Of a stretch of DNA of 64,000 nucleotides, positions 1-8,190 are shown one piece after another. The notes below the pieces were generated by a model. The model worked only from the letters and a program-made list of their open reading frames with translations, had not been told where the DNA came from and ran no database searches. Location: NCBI GenBank assembly GCA_015063805.1, contig SVTK01000001.1:111065-175064 (forward strand), written 5' to 3'. Each line of letters starts with the position of its first letter. The stretch's first letter is position 1. This DNA is from Oscillospiraceae bacterium. GTDB taxonomy: Bacteria; Bacillota; Clostridia; Oscillospirales; CAG-272. The position numbers were made by a program, and so were the translations under genes.

Positions 1-288
1 TACCTGGCGATTGCTCTGCTTCAGGGCAAAAAGGCGTTCCTGGCCCCCAGAACCGTCATCGACCGGGTGGAGGAGTACATCCAGGCGGCCATTATGATCG
101 AGCCCAAGGCCATCTATCACTATTTCTGGGCCTACGTCCGCTACGATCATCACTATCGCAAGTCCTATAACATGACCCCCAACTATATGCAGCTCCGCCT
201 GCAGGCAGAGCAGATCGGTCTGTCCCAGACCGACGTGGATGAGCTTTACAACATTCTCGGGGTTGCCTGCCCCGAGGCAATGATGTAA
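1..288 (+). CDS. C-terminal fragment of unknown protein (5' end outside window)
   Basis: The frame is open from the first base and ends in TAA at 286-288, so only the last 95 residues are visible. They are helical and rich in aromatic residues, with a YFWAYVRYDHHYRK stretch, and show no signal peptide or membrane segment. It may belong with the next two genes, since only 38 bases separate it from the following start. I do not recognise the family. Confidence 0.7.
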   Translation, partial: YLAIALLQGKKAFLAPRTVIDRVEEYIQAAIMIEPKAIYHYFWAYVRYDHHYRKSYNMTPNYMQLRLQAEQIGLSQTDVDELYNILGVACPEAMM

Positions 289-326
289 ATATTTCCCCAA
301 AACTTTATATTTAAGGAGAAACAATC

Positions 327-1601
327 ATGGATGAAAAGGTAAGACGCTCGAAGATCTATACCTACTTCTATGGCAGAAACACCGTGTTCCAGCAGTTTTT
401 GATCGTGCTGGGCGTGCTTCTGCTGATGCTTGCCTCCATTGCGACCGAGGCTGCCTTGGACGGCTATCAGAAAAAATCCGATAAGCTTTATGAAGCTTAT
501 TCCGAGGCACAGGAAGCTTATTCCGAGGCCATGGACGAGGCCCGCACCAAATTCAGCGTCGGCTACGAAGAGTATGCCGAGATCGAGAAGGGTGACGAAT
601 TCTCCAGCGAGAAACGGGCATACAACAAGGCTCTGGAGAAGATGCTGAAGGCCGAGGACAAGATCGAAGCACATCGGGAAAAGAATCCCACCAAGTCCTT
701 CTGGTCCACCGTGACCCGTATCCTTGCCATTGTATCCCTGCTTGCCGGCGCGCTGTGGTGGATCTATAAAAAGATCTCCTTCAACCGTGACGGTGAGGCC
801 GAGGTGGACGAGGAGCTCCGCATCAAGATTGCCGAGGCTAAGCGCAAGGGCATGGAAAAGCTCAACATCATTTCCGAGCAGATCTCCCGAGTGGAGCCTG
901 TGGTGCTCACCGGCGTGGCCCGCTTTGACGGCGCAGCCGGTGCGGTGATCCCCACCAACTGGTTTAAGCGTATCTTCGGCCGCTGGATCAGCGTGATCCT
1001 TCGTTTCGACAAGATTATCCTTGGTCTGATCATTGCGCTGGTGTATTCCCTCATCGCCGGCTTCGTGGCCAAGAACACCTTCCTCTATGTCCTGGTGCTC
1101 ATCGTGGCCCTGGGCGGTTCGGCCGTGGGCGGCTACTTCCTCTACCAGAAGTTTGAGGTGGAGTCCTATGTTTCTCCCCGCATCATCAAGCGGCTGGCCA
1201 AGTTCCCTCCCAACTTCATGTCCAAGCTGGGCAGCGACAATGGTGTTCGCGTTTCCCTCCCCTCCTTCACCGTGTATATGTTCGGTGATGATCAGCTCTA
1301 TGTTTACTACCAGTATGTGGACCTGGTCACCGGCCGTATTTTCTATGAGGGTGTCAACGAATACTTCTACGAGGACATCGTTGCCGTTACCTCCAGCCAG
1401 GAGACCCGCAAGATCTTCAAGCGCTGCGGCTTCCTCAACCTCTTCCTCAAGAGTATCGACTACCTCAGAGAGAGCATCACCGTGGTCTCCAGCGGCTGTA
1501 TGCACAGCGAATCCTATATCGTGGATATAGGCAACTCCCTGCTGGATACTCAGTTTGTGGGAATGCGCAACCTCATCCGCCAGAAGAAGGCGGAAAAGTA
1601 A
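327..1601 (+). CDS. Multi-pass membrane protein with coiled coil and a C-terminal domain shared with the next gene
   Basis: AAGGAG at about 314 supports this ATG. The 424-residue product has a membrane segment near residues 17-38, a charged alanine/glutamate-rich coiled coil (about 45-118), a second membrane segment near 126-147, a cytosolic stretch, and a hydrophobic hairpin near 228-275. The C-terminal 120 residues, around the motif EYFYEDIVAV, resemble the C-terminal part of the product of 1698-2330 (EYFYRDITNF), so the two genes look like relatives, one membrane-bound and one soluble. Function is unknown. The coil between two membrane segments suggests a scaffold or sensor, which is inference. 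Confidence 0.75.
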   Translation: MDEKVRRSKIYTYFYGRNTVFQQFLIVLGVLLLMLASIATEAALDGYQKKSDKLYEAYSEAQEAYSEAMDEARTKFSVGYEEYAEIEKGDEFSSEKRAYNKALEKMLKAEDKIEAHREKNPTKSFWSTVTRILAIVSLLAGALWWIYKKISFNRDGEAEVDEELRIKIAEAKRKGMEKLNIISEQISRVEPVVLTGVARFDGAAGAVIPTNWFKRIFGRWISVILRFDKIILGLIIALVYSLIAGFVAKNTFLYVLVLIVALGGSAVGGYFLYQKFEVESYVSPRIIKRLAKFPPNFMSKLGSDNGVRVSLPSFTVYMFGDDQLYVYYQYVDLVTGRIFYEGVNEYFYEDIVAVTSSQETRKIFKRCGFLNLFLKSIDYLRESITVVSSGCMHSESYIVDIGNSLLDTQFVGMRNLIRQKKAEK

Positions 1602-1697
1602 TCCGGTAATCCCGGTGTAATGCCACTGCACCGATGATTATATAGTGATCCCCTTATTCAAATTTTATCTTACATCGACAAAAGGAGAACTGAAACT

Positions 1698-2330
1698 ATG
1701 TCTGCACTCGATTACGCTGCACTTGTTGCACAGAAGGCTCAATTCAAGAGAGGTAAGACCCCTGATCAGAAGCTTGCTATCGACTACCTGATTCCCAAGA
1801 CCGGTATCCTGGGCCTCTTCCTCAACAAGAAGGACGAGGAGTACGATGCAGTACTGAAGAGACTGGTTGACAGCTTCGGCAGCTACAAGCGCGCACTGAA
1901 CAAGATCGGCCTCGACGAGGACGAGCTGAAGGAAATCCCCCCTGTAACCCTTTACGGTTATGAGGACGGTGATTTCGAGAGAACCGGTAAGGACGGCAGA
2001 TACCGCAGCAACAAGTACTCCATCACCCACCTGTTCTTCTCTTCCACGCAGGTTTATATGTACTCCGTCATTCTGGACACCACCGACAACACCAGAAAAG
2101 AAAGAACCGAGGAGTACTTCTACCGTGACATTACCAACTTCTCCACCTCTTCCGAGTCCTACGAGGCTACTTGGTTCAAGGGCTGCACCGGCAAGCCTAT
2201 GAAGAGAACCGTTGAGGTTCAGCGCTTCGGCCTGATCGTTCCCGGCGATAAGTTCACCTGCAGCACTACCGGTGACATTGACCGCCAGATCCAGGCAATG
2301 AAGAACAAGCTCCGCGAGAAGAAGGCGTAA
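1698..2330 (+). CDS. Soluble protein sharing the YFY-x-DI domain with the preceding membrane protein
   Basis: AAAGGAG lies at a normal distance before the ATG. The 210-residue protein has no signal peptide or membrane segment. Its second half alternates short hydrophobic strands around the motif EYFYRDITNF and ends in a basic amphipathic helix, like the C-terminus of the product of 327-1601. Two adjacent genes sharing a domain suggest interacting partners. The codon choice is strongly biased (for example CTG, GGT and AAC), which hints at high expression. I do not recognise a named family. Confidence 0.75.
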   Translation: MSALDYAALVAQKAQFKRGKTPDQKLAIDYLIPKTGILGLFLNKKDEEYDAVLKRLVDSFGSYKRALNKIGLDEDELKEIPPVTLYGYEDGDFERTGKDGRYRSNKYSITHLFFSSTQVYMYSVILDTTDNTRKERTEEYFYRDITNFSTSSESYEATWFKGCTGKPMKRTVEVQRFGLIVPGDKFTCSTTGDIDRQIQAMKNKLREKKA

Positions 2331-2475
2331 GTTACTGTTTCCGCACTTCGGGGGAGGGGCGGTGTATGTGGCATATGCACCCTCCCCTTTTCCCCGGCGG
2401 CGGACAGTTACCCGGCCCGGTTCGGCACGCAGGACGCCGTCCTGTGTGCCGCCGAGGACCGAGAAAGGTGTTTCC

Positions 2476-2952
2476 ATGTCCGAACATCATCATGACTGTT
2501 GTCCCTATGAACTTCCCCCCGAACGGAAGGAAGAGACTTATCCCTTTACCGGGAAAAAACTGATCCGTCCCCCCGTTGCCTGGGGCAGAGCAGTGCTGTG
2601 GTTTCTGCTGTCCCTTGCGGGATGCGGGCTGCTGGCGGCTGCGCTGCAGTGGGTGTTTGCCCGACTTGCGTGGCTTGATGCCATGTCCGGGTCGGGACGG
2701 TTTGTTCTGCTTTATGCCCTGCTGCTTTTTCTGTGGCTGTGTGTCACGGCGCGGCGGGTACTGATCTTTTTTATCCGGGTGTACCAGCGGTATGCCCCCT
2801 ATGACGTGCGTTGTATGTGTGTATATGTCCCGAACTGCTCGGAGTATATGATCCTTGCCGTGGAGAAGTACGGTTTGATCCGCGGCGTGGTCAAAGGCCT
2901 GCGCCGCCTTCGCCATTGCGGCGAGACCGATGGCGGCGAAGATTACCCGTGA
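2476..2952 (+). CDS. yidD: YidD-family membrane protein insertion efficiency factor with membrane N-terminal extension
   Basis: The 158-residue product carries the YidD signature in its last 50 residues: an amphipathic RVYQRYAPYDVRC helix, VPNCSEYMILAVEKYG, then a basic helix ending RRLRHC, giving the conserved Cys pattern and the YG-x2-G turn. YidD aids YidC/Sec-dependent membrane insertion. Usual YidD proteins are about 70-100 residues and sit between rnpA and yidC. This one has an extra N-terminus with two membrane segments (about 38-60 and 75-95) and lies among unrelated genes, so it is probably a second or specialised copy. The ATG at 2476 is chosen for the GAAAGG before it; the frame is open further upstream. 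Confidence 0.75.
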   Translation: MSEHHHDCCPYELPPERKEETYPFTGKKLIRPPVAWGRAVLWFLLSLAGCGLLAAALQWVFARLAWLDAMSGSGRFVLLYALLLFLWLCVTARRVLIFFIRVYQRYAPYDVRCMCVYVPNCSEYMILAVEKYGLIRGVVKGLRRLRHCGETDGGEDYP

Positions 2953-3080
2953 GGGGAAAGTTTGAAAGATAAATCTTTCAAACACGTTTTGTGGCTTTCG
3001 CCACCGCAGCGTCGGCGATTTTGCTTCGCAAAACCAGCCCCAATTCCGCATGAAAGGAAGCTTTCGCCGGGCGAAAGCAA
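2953..3080. repeat. Cluster of short perfect hairpins in intergenic and leader DNA
   Basis: Several adjacent inverted repeats are packed here: GTTTGAAAGA-TAAA-TCTTTCAAAC (about 2959-2982), GTGGCTTTCGCCAC, TTTTGC-TTC-GCAAAA, and GCTTTCGCC/GGGCGAAAGC at about 3060-3078. None is followed by a clear T run, so they are not simple terminators. The last one lies at or within the possible 5' end of the next gene and could mask its start. Confidence 0.55.
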
Positions 3081-3898
3081 TGGTCGCGAATATGAAACGA
3101 ATTTTGAAAATGATCGCATCGGCTGCGGTTCAGCTGGTGCTTTTGGGCGGGTTTGACTGGTTCTTCTATGCCTATGCCCTGGAAAAATACAGCAAAAATA
3201 TCTGGTGGCACTTTGCCGCTGCCAATCTGATTGTGCTGTCGGCTATTGTGCTGACGGTGCTCCTGCGCAAGCTGGAAAAGTGCCCTCTGATCAAGATTTC
3301 TCCCGCCTTTTACCTGGCGCTGGTATCCTTTTTCGCGCTGATCGTGCTGCTGATTCTGGTGCTCCTTGATCTGCAGTCGCTGAAGGCGATTCTGATTGTT
3401 GACGGCGTGTTGGTGGGCATTGCTGCCCTGAGCGAGTTGATTTTGTTCCTGGTGAAGCGCCACCGTTTCGGTGCGGAGGAGAAGGCAAAGAAGGATGCCC
3501 GGGCCGAGAAGAAGCAGAAGTCCGCCGAGGAGGAAGAGGAACCCGAGGAGAAGCCCGCCGAGGATCCTGAAGAAGAGCCTGAGGCAGAGCCCCTTGTGCG
3601 GAAAAAGTGCTCGGCCATGCTGCTGCTCATGACCTATATCACCGACATCAAGAGCTGGGACAACCTGGACACCATGCCCTACCTCTATCCCCTGATTGAG
3701 GCGGCATCGGCCTGCCGGCAGTACACCTATGCCACGGAGGCCCTGGAGACGCTGGAATCCGAACTGAAGCAGCAGACCAATGCCCTCAAGACTTACACCA
3801 ACAATAATTCCGCCGACCGCGCATCCCTGACGGCGAACCGCATCATCGAGATCCTCGAAGAGCGGGAAAAGCTGCTGGAGGAGAGCGAGGCGTACTGA
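3050..3898 (+). CDS. Four-helix membrane protein with acidic low-complexity segment
   Basis: The product is up to 282 residues, with about four membrane segments in the first 140, then a Lys/Glu/Pro-rich stretch (EEEEEPEEKPAEDPEEEPE at about 162-180) and a soluble helical C-terminal domain of about 95 residues. The start is uncertain: the ATGs at 3050, 3080 and 3092 are in frame and none has a strong ribosome site; 3092 gives a clean basic start before the first membrane segment. No family is recognised. A strong terminator follows at 3907. Confidence 0.65.
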   Translation: MKGSFRRAKAMVANMKRILKMIASAAVQLVLLGGFDWFFYAYALEKYSKNIWWHFAAANLIVLSAIVLTVLLRKLEKCPLIKISPAFYLALVSFFALIVLLILVLLDLQSLKAILIVDGVLVGIAALSELILFLVKRHRFGAEEKAKKDARAEKKQKSAEEEEEPEEKPAEDPEEEPEAEPLVRKKCSAMLLLMTYITDIKSWDNLDTMPYLYPLIEAASACRQYTYATEALETLESELKQQTNALKTYTNNNSADRASLTANRIIEILEEREKLLEESEAY

Positions 3899-3906
3899 TC
3901 CACGAA

Positions 3907-3949
3907 AAGCGGGGTGTCGCGCAGATGCGCGGCACCCCGCTTTTTTTCT
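3907..3949 (+). terminator. Rho-independent terminator
   Basis: The GC-rich inverted repeat AGCGGGGTGTCGCGC / GCGCGGCACCCCGCT is followed directly by seven T residues. It ends the transcript of the membrane-protein genes upstream. Confidence 0.9.
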
Positions 3950-3957
3950 TCTTTGCC

Positions 3958-3986
3958 TTGAAACTGCGGTTTGGCTGTGGTATAAT
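3958..3986 (+). promoter_or_regulatory. Sigma-A promoter for the SGNH hydrolase gene
   Basis: TTGAAA at 3958-3963 and TATAAT at 3981-3986 are separated by exactly 17 bp. It lies immediately after the terminator and 31 bp before the start codon. Confidence 0.85.
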
Positions 3987-4017
3987 GAAACCATCACCAA
4001 AACAGGGAGGAAGCAGT

Positions 4018-5097
4018 ATGGAATCCTACATCCAAATTGACAAAAATATGATCGTGAATACCACCATCGGGGACGTTGAGGTGGCCTGGCATGACGTGCG
4101 TAATGCACCCTTCAGCCTCCACGGCTTCTACGCCCCCCACAATGAGCCCTTCTTCCGTCGCGTGCCCGCCGATGTGGCCGCCGCCACTTCCCCCGGCGTG
4201 GACAAGCTCAGCCGCGAGTCGGCAGGGGGACGGGTGCGGTTTTCCACCGATTCGCCCTTTATCGCCATTCGCGCCAAGTTTTTGGTGGTGGGGCGCTCCT
4301 CCCACCTGACCCTCATCTCCACCTCGGGCTTTGACCTGTATGTGGACGGGGACTTCGGCAGCCGTTATCTTCAGGAATTCCGAATGCCCTTTGATATGAC
4401 CGACCGCTACGAGCAGATCGTCCATCTCGCCGGCGAGAAGATGACCGGCTACACCATTAATTTCCCGGTGCACGCGGTGGTGGAACGCCTGGAGATCGGC
4501 CTCAAGCCCGGCGCGACCCTGGGGGAGGCCCGCCCCTACCGGGATCTTGACCCCGTCATCTTCTACGGCTCCTCCATCGTTCACGGCACGGCGGCCAGCC
4601 GTCCCGGCTCAATTTATCCCGCCGTCATCTCCCGCGCGCTGAACCTGGACTTCCGCAACATCGGTTTCTCAGGACAGGCCAAGGGCGAGCCGGCCATTGC
4701 CCGCTGGATTGCAACCCTGCCCATGAGCGTCTTTGTCTGCGACTATGACCACAACGCCCCCACGGTGGAGCATCTGGCGGCCACTCACTACGCCCTCTAT
4801 GAAACCGTTCGGGAGAAAAATCCCGATGTGCCCTACATCATGGTCACCCGCCCCAACTACTGGACCCGTCCCCGTATGCAGGAGGATACCCTGGCGCGGC
4901 GGGATGTGATCCTGTCCTCCTACCTCCGCGCCAGAGGGATCGGGGATCGGAATGTGTGGTTCATCGACGGCATGAGTTTCTTCGCTGACCCCTACCAGTA
5001 CGAGTATTCGGTGGACGGCGTTCACCCCAACGATGCCGGCTTCCTGCGCATGGCCGACGGCATCGGAACGGTGATCCGCCACGTGCTGGAGCGGTAA
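4018..5097 (+). CDS. SGNH/GDSL-family hydrolase (carbohydrate esterase-like), cytoplasmic
   Basis: AGGGAGG precedes the ATG at 4018. The 359-residue protein has an N-terminal beta-rich domain (about 1-170) and a C-terminal SGNH domain: FYGSSIVHG around residue 185 holds the block I serine, NIGFSGQAKG holds block II, and DGVHPND near 333 holds the block V Asp and His. Families with this layout are esterases acting on acetylated sugars or similar esters. No signal peptide is present, so it would act on imported substrates. It is a single-gene unit with its own promoter. The substrate cannot be read from the sequence. Confidence 0.8.
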   Translation: MESYIQIDKNMIVNTTIGDVEVAWHDVRNAPFSLHGFYAPHNEPFFRRVPADVAAATSPGVDKLSRESAGGRVRFSTDSPFIAIRAKFLVVGRSSHLTLISTSGFDLYVDGDFGSRYLQEFRMPFDMTDRYEQIVHLAGEKMTGYTINFPVHAVVERLEIGLKPGATLGEARPYRDLDPVIFYGSSIVHGTAASRPGSIYPAVISRALNLDFRNIGFSGQAKGEPAIARWIATLPMSVFVCDYDHNAPTVEHLAATHYALYETVREKNPDVPYIMVTRPNYWTRPRMQEDTLARRDVILSSYLRARGIGDRNVWFIDGMSFFADPYQYEYSVDGVHPNDAGFLRMADGIGTVIRHVLER

Positions 5098-5147
5098 ATC
5101 TGTATTCCCGGTTAGATGAGGTGTTCCCGGGTAAACATCGCTCTTGT

Positions 5148-5173
5148 GAGGCTCCCTCCGGGAGGGAGGCTTT
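5148..5173 (+). terminator. Weak terminator-like hairpin after the SGNH gene
   Basis: GCTCCCTCC/GGAGGGAGGC forms a strong stem followed only by TTTGATG, so termination would be weak. The gap 5098-5385 also contains a second, very strong stem at 5228-5261. Confidence 0.55.
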
Positions 5174-5227
5174 GATGTGCCGAATACCAATGGGGACAAA
5201 TCGGATAACAGAGGGAATTATGAAAAA

Positions 5228-5261
5228 GCGGGGTGCCGCGCCGACCGGCGCGGCACCCCGC
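5228..5261 (-). terminator. Strong GC hairpin with T run on the minus strand
   Basis: GCGGGGTGCCGCGCC / GGCGCGGCACCCCGC is a near-perfect stem. The flanking AAAAA at its left end makes a T run only in the minus direction, although no minus-strand gene ends here. It may act as a transcription insulator or an RNA 3'-end structure. Its core resembles the terminators at 3907 and 62121. Confidence 0.5.
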
Positions 5262-5345
5262 CGGATTTCGGCCATGATCTGAAATGATGAAAGCAGTTTC
5301 ACCCGTTTCTCCACAGGCAGAAAACATTTTCGCAGAACATCGTGT

Positions 5346-5351
5346 TATAAT
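5346..5351 (+). promoter_or_regulatory. Candidate -10 element for the dehydrogenase/RpiR unit
   Basis: A perfect TATAAT lies 34 bp before the start codon at 5386. No convincing -35 is visible at 16-18 bp upstream, which fits a promoter needing an activator or one controlled by the adjacent RpiR-type regulator. This is an inference from position only. Confidence 0.5.
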
Positions 5352-5385
5352 GAAGAAAATACGATGGATCTGCGGAGGATAGGGG

Positions 5386-6396
5386 ATGAAGGCTGTTGTG
5401 CTGTACGGCAAAGGTGATGTTCGGGTGGGGGAGTTTCCCCTGCGGACGGTGGGGCCGGGTGAGGTGAAGATCGCCGTGGCCTACTGCGGCATCTGCGGAA
5501 CCGATTTCCATAAAACCGCCGGCCGGGCAGGCTCCCGCCCGGTGCGATATCCCGTCCCCCTGGGCCATGAGATCTCGGGCTATGTGGCCGAGATCGGTGA
5601 GGGCGTAGAAGGCTTGCAGGTGGGAGATCCGGTGACGGCTGACCCCAACCACAGCTGCGGCAGGTGCGACTACTGCCGCATGGGCAAGCCCTCCTTCTGC
5701 CGCCATGCGGTGGGCGTGGTCAAGGGCATGGCCGAATATGTGGTTGCCCCCGCCGAGAATGTCTACCTCCTGCCCGCGGGGATGGATATGCGCCTGGCCG
5801 CCCTGGCCGAGCCCCTTGCCTGTTGCCTCCACGGCATGGATCTGCTGGAATTGAAGCCGGGGGAAACGGCGGCCCTGGTGGGCTTCGGTGCCATCGGCGC
5901 CCTGATGCTCCGCCTGATGCAGGATGCGGGGGCCTCCCGGGTGTTGGTGGTGGAGCCAAACGAGGAGCGCCGCCGCCTGGCTCTGGAGCAGGGCGCGGCC
6001 GCTGCCATCTCTCCCACCGATGCCGAGGCGCTGCGCCGATTTGCCGAGGAATGGCACATCTCCCGGGTCATGGAGTGCGTGGGAAACAGCGCAGCACAGC
6101 AGACCGCATTGGATGCGGCCGATCGGGGCGCGACGGTGGTTCTGTTCGGGGTCAGCGCGGCGGAGGACCGGCTTGCCCTGTCGGTGTATGATGCTTTTCT
6201 CAAGGAACTGGTGATCAAAACCTCGTATATCAACCCCCACACCACCCAGCGTGCCATCGATTGGTTGGCGGCAAAGCCCCGGGCGGCGGAGGGAATCTTC
6301 TCGGCGGTGCTGGACATGGAGGAGGCGGCAGAGGAGCTGCTGCACCCCGTCCACAGCCGCCGGGGAAAGGTGCTGGTGAGGATCAATCCCCGATAA
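5386..6396 (+). CDS. Zinc-dependent medium-chain alcohol/polyol dehydrogenase
   Basis: GGAGG precedes the ATG. The 336-residue protein has the MDR layout: catalytic zinc ligands at Cys37 (YCGICGTD) and His61-Glu62 (GHE), structural zinc cysteines at 91, 94, 97 and 105, and a Rossmann motif GFGAIG near 166-171 for NAD(P). The family oxidises sugar alcohols, threonine or related alcohols. It is followed 19 bp later by an RpiR-type regulator, which points to sugar or polyol-phosphate metabolism. The exact substrate is not evident; sorbitol- or galactitol-type dehydrogenases are the closest idea. Confidence 0.85.
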   Translation: MKAVVLYGKGDVRVGEFPLRTVGPGEVKIAVAYCGICGTDFHKTAGRAGSRPVRYPVPLGHEISGYVAEIGEGVEGLQVGDPVTADPNHSCGRCDYCRMGKPSFCRHAVGVVKGMAEYVVAPAENVYLLPAGMDMRLAALAEPLACCLHGMDLLELKPGETAALVGFGAIGALMLRLMQDAGASRVLVVEPNEERRRLALEQGAAAAISPTDAEALRRFAEEWHISRVMECVGNSAAQQTALDAADRGATVVLFGVSAAEDRLALSVYDAFLKELVIKTSYINPHTTQRAIDWLAAKPRAAEGIFSAVLDMEEAAEELLHPVHSRRGKVLVRINPR

Positions 6397-6415
6397 TTAG
6401 CGGAAGGAGCAGGAT

Positions 6416-7165
6416 ATGGAGATCAGATGTGAGCAGGACAAGCGGCTCTCAGATGCCGAGCGGGCGGTGATGGAGTACATCAACGCAAAACAGTGTGTCA
6501 TGGAGCTGCTGTCCATTGCCGATGTGGCCGAGGGAGCCTTTGTTTCCAACGCTACCGTGTCCCGTGCGGTGCGGAAATGCGGATTTTCCTCCTTTTCGGA
6601 GCTGAAATTCCGCCTGGCCGAGGATGCGAAGCGTAACCCGCAGACCTACGAAATGAATCGCATTCTGTCCAAATCCTATACCGAATGCATGGAAACCATC
6701 CGCCGTCTGGACATCGATGCCGTCATCGAGATCGCGGCAAGACTCCGCCGGGCGAAGACGGTGTATATCCTGGCTAACGGCCTGACCGCCCTGGTGGCGG
6801 AAGAGTTTGCCATCCAGCTGCAATGTCAGAAGATTTCGGTGAACCTGATCTCCGACTCGCAGATGATGAAAAAGCTGGATCTGCTGGCCGGGCCGGAGGA
6901 TTTGGTGGTGATTCTCTCGGTGAAGAATTCCACCCCTGAGCTGGGAATCGGTGCCGGGCTGGCCCGACAGCGAGGGGCAGCGGTGGTGAGCATCTGCTGT
7001 ACCCGGGGCACCGCGCTGGATGAGGTCTCCGACCTGGCGGTGTACGGCTATACCCAAAGCATTTATACCAACCGAATGTTCGGTGGTACCTCCCGGCTGG
7101 GGCTGATGATCATCACCCGCACCATCGCCGAGTATCTGTGGACAGAAGCCGAGGACCTGGGCTGA
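6416..7165 (+). CDS. MurR/RpiR-family transcriptional regulator
   Basis: GGAAGGAG precedes the ATG. The 249-residue protein has an N-terminal helix-turn-helix (about 25-70, with SIADVAEGAFVSNATVSRAV) and a C-terminal SIS domain (about 105-235, with VYILANGLTALVAEEFA and the sugar-phosphate loop LSVKNSTPELG). Family members sense phosphosugars and usually control neighbouring genes, here the dehydrogenase just upstream. A strong terminator follows, closing a two-gene operon. Confidence 0.88.
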   Translation: MEIRCEQDKRLSDAERAVMEYINAKQCVMELLSIADVAEGAFVSNATVSRAVRKCGFSSFSELKFRLAEDAKRNPQTYEMNRILSKSYTECMETIRRLDIDAVIEIAARLRRAKTVYILANGLTALVAEEFAIQLQCQKISVNLISDSQMMKKLDLLAGPEDLVVILSVKNSTPELGIGAGLARQRGAAVVSICCTRGTALDEVSDLAVYGYTQSIYTNRMFGGTSRLGLMIITRTIAEYLWTEAEDLG

Positions 7166-7217
7166 CGGTGCCGAAAAACGGCAAAATTTTCACAAAACCC
7201 TTCATTTATATTATATA

Positions 7218-7260
7218 GACAGCCGCGGGGTGTTTCTCACACCTCGCGGCTGTCGGTTTT
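7218..7260 (+). terminator. Rho-independent terminator
   Basis: GACAGCCGCGGGGTGT / ACACCTCGCGGCTGTC is followed by GGTTTTATT. It separates the plus-strand RpiR gene from the convergent pseudouridine synthase gene and overlaps the stop codon of the latter. Confidence 0.85.
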
Positions 7261-7894
7261 ATTCAGCTGCCCAATCGGGCAGCTCTGCGGTAAAGGTCAT
7301 GGACTCCCCGGTGACGGGATGGGGGAAGGTGAGCCGATGGGCCGCCAGCGCAACGGTGGAAAACTCACTCTTGGGTGCGCCGTAGCGGCGGTCTCCGGCC
7401 AGAGGATGACGGCGGGAAGCAAACTGAACCCGGATCTGGTGGGTGCGCCCGGTGTGCAGACGGACCCGCAGCAGGGTATAGTCCCCCGCACTGCGCAGAC
7501 AGGTGTAGTCCAGCACAGCCTCCTTCACCCCCGCCCGACGGCGATCCACCACGAAGGATTTTCCCCGGCGGCGGTCGAAGTAGAGCAGATCGGTCAGCGT
7601 GGCGGCATCCTCCTCGGGCCGCCCGTGGCAAAGCGCAAGATATTCCTTGGCGAACGCATCGGTTCCCATGGCCGCCGACAGGGCAGCCGCCGCCTCCCGC
7701 GTCCGGGCAAATACCATCACCCCTACCGTCTCCCGGTCAAGCCGGTGGACGGGATAGACCGAGGTCTGCTCCCCCGCCTCAGCCATGGCCTGCGCCAGCA
7801 GAGCCGGCAGCGCAGCAGTGCCCTCCCCCTCGGAAAGCTCCCCCGCCGCCTTCTCGCAAACAATGACGTGTGTATCGTAAAATAAAATCCGCAT
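7259..7894 (-). CDS. RluA-family pseudouridine synthase
   Basis: The 211-residue protein has the RluA signature HRLDRETVG near 50-58 with the catalytic Asp at about 53, followed by LHTGRTHQIRVQF and the GDRRYG motif. It isomerises uridine to pseudouridine in rRNA or tRNA. There is no S4 RNA-binding domain, so it belongs to the short single-domain branch. It is transcribed divergently from the surface-protein block, with GAGG before its ATG. Confidence 0.88.
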   Translation of the reverse strand: MRILFYDTHVIVCEKAAGELSEGEGTAALPALLAQAMAEAGEQTSVYPVHRLDRETVGVMVFARTREAAAALSAAMGTDAFAKEYLALCHGRPEEDAATLTDLLYFDRRRGKSFVVDRRRAGVKEAVLDYTCLRSAGDYTLLRVRLHTGRTHQIRVQFASRRHPLAGDRRYGAPKSEFSTVALAAHRLTFPHPVTGESMTFTAELPDWAAE

Positions 7895-7986
7895 CCTAAC
7901 CTCACAGCCGTACTGTTTTCCCCTGTAATTCCGTGCAATTTTGCGCCGTTGCCTTTAATCTGCGCGCAGCAGTTTTTTGATGGGGT

Positions 7987-8022
7987 ATGGGGGAAACTTT
8001 TTTGCAAAAAAGTTTCCCCCAT
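7987..8022. repeat. Perfect long inverted repeat between divergent genes
   Basis: GGGGGAAACTTTTTT-GC-AAAAAAGTTTCCCCC is a perfect palindrome in the 296-base gap between divergent genes. It has no T run beyond the stem and cannot be a terminator for genes pointing away from it, so it may be a fragment of the palindromic repeat family at 49614, 55976 and 57128 or a regulatory cruciform. The rest of the gap holds only the promoter at 8104. Confidence 0.6.
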
Positions 8023-8103
8023 CCATTATACCATACCTACCCCTCTGGGAGCAAGGGGAATATTTCTTCAATACGCAAAAACCGCTTTTTTGCAGGAATA
8101 ATC

Positions 8104-8132
8104 TTGACATGATATACACGACATGGTAAGAT
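8104..8132 (+). promoter_or_regulatory. Consensus sigma-A promoter for the first surface-protein gene
   Basis: TTGACA at 8104-8109 and TAAGAT at 8127-8132 are 17 bp apart. Unlike its three paralogues downstream, this promoter has a consensus -35 and no clear TGCGTTTTTTGG box, so it is probably expressed differently. Confidence 0.85.
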
Positions 8133-8190
8133 AAACACGTAAGAATCGAATCCGCTTCCCCTGGAAAGTTTATTTCAAAGGAGAAAACGA

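Noticed and set aside
7987..8022. Terminator for the pseudouridine synthase or surface gene
   Set aside because: Both flanking genes are transcribed away from it, and no T run extends beyond the stem.
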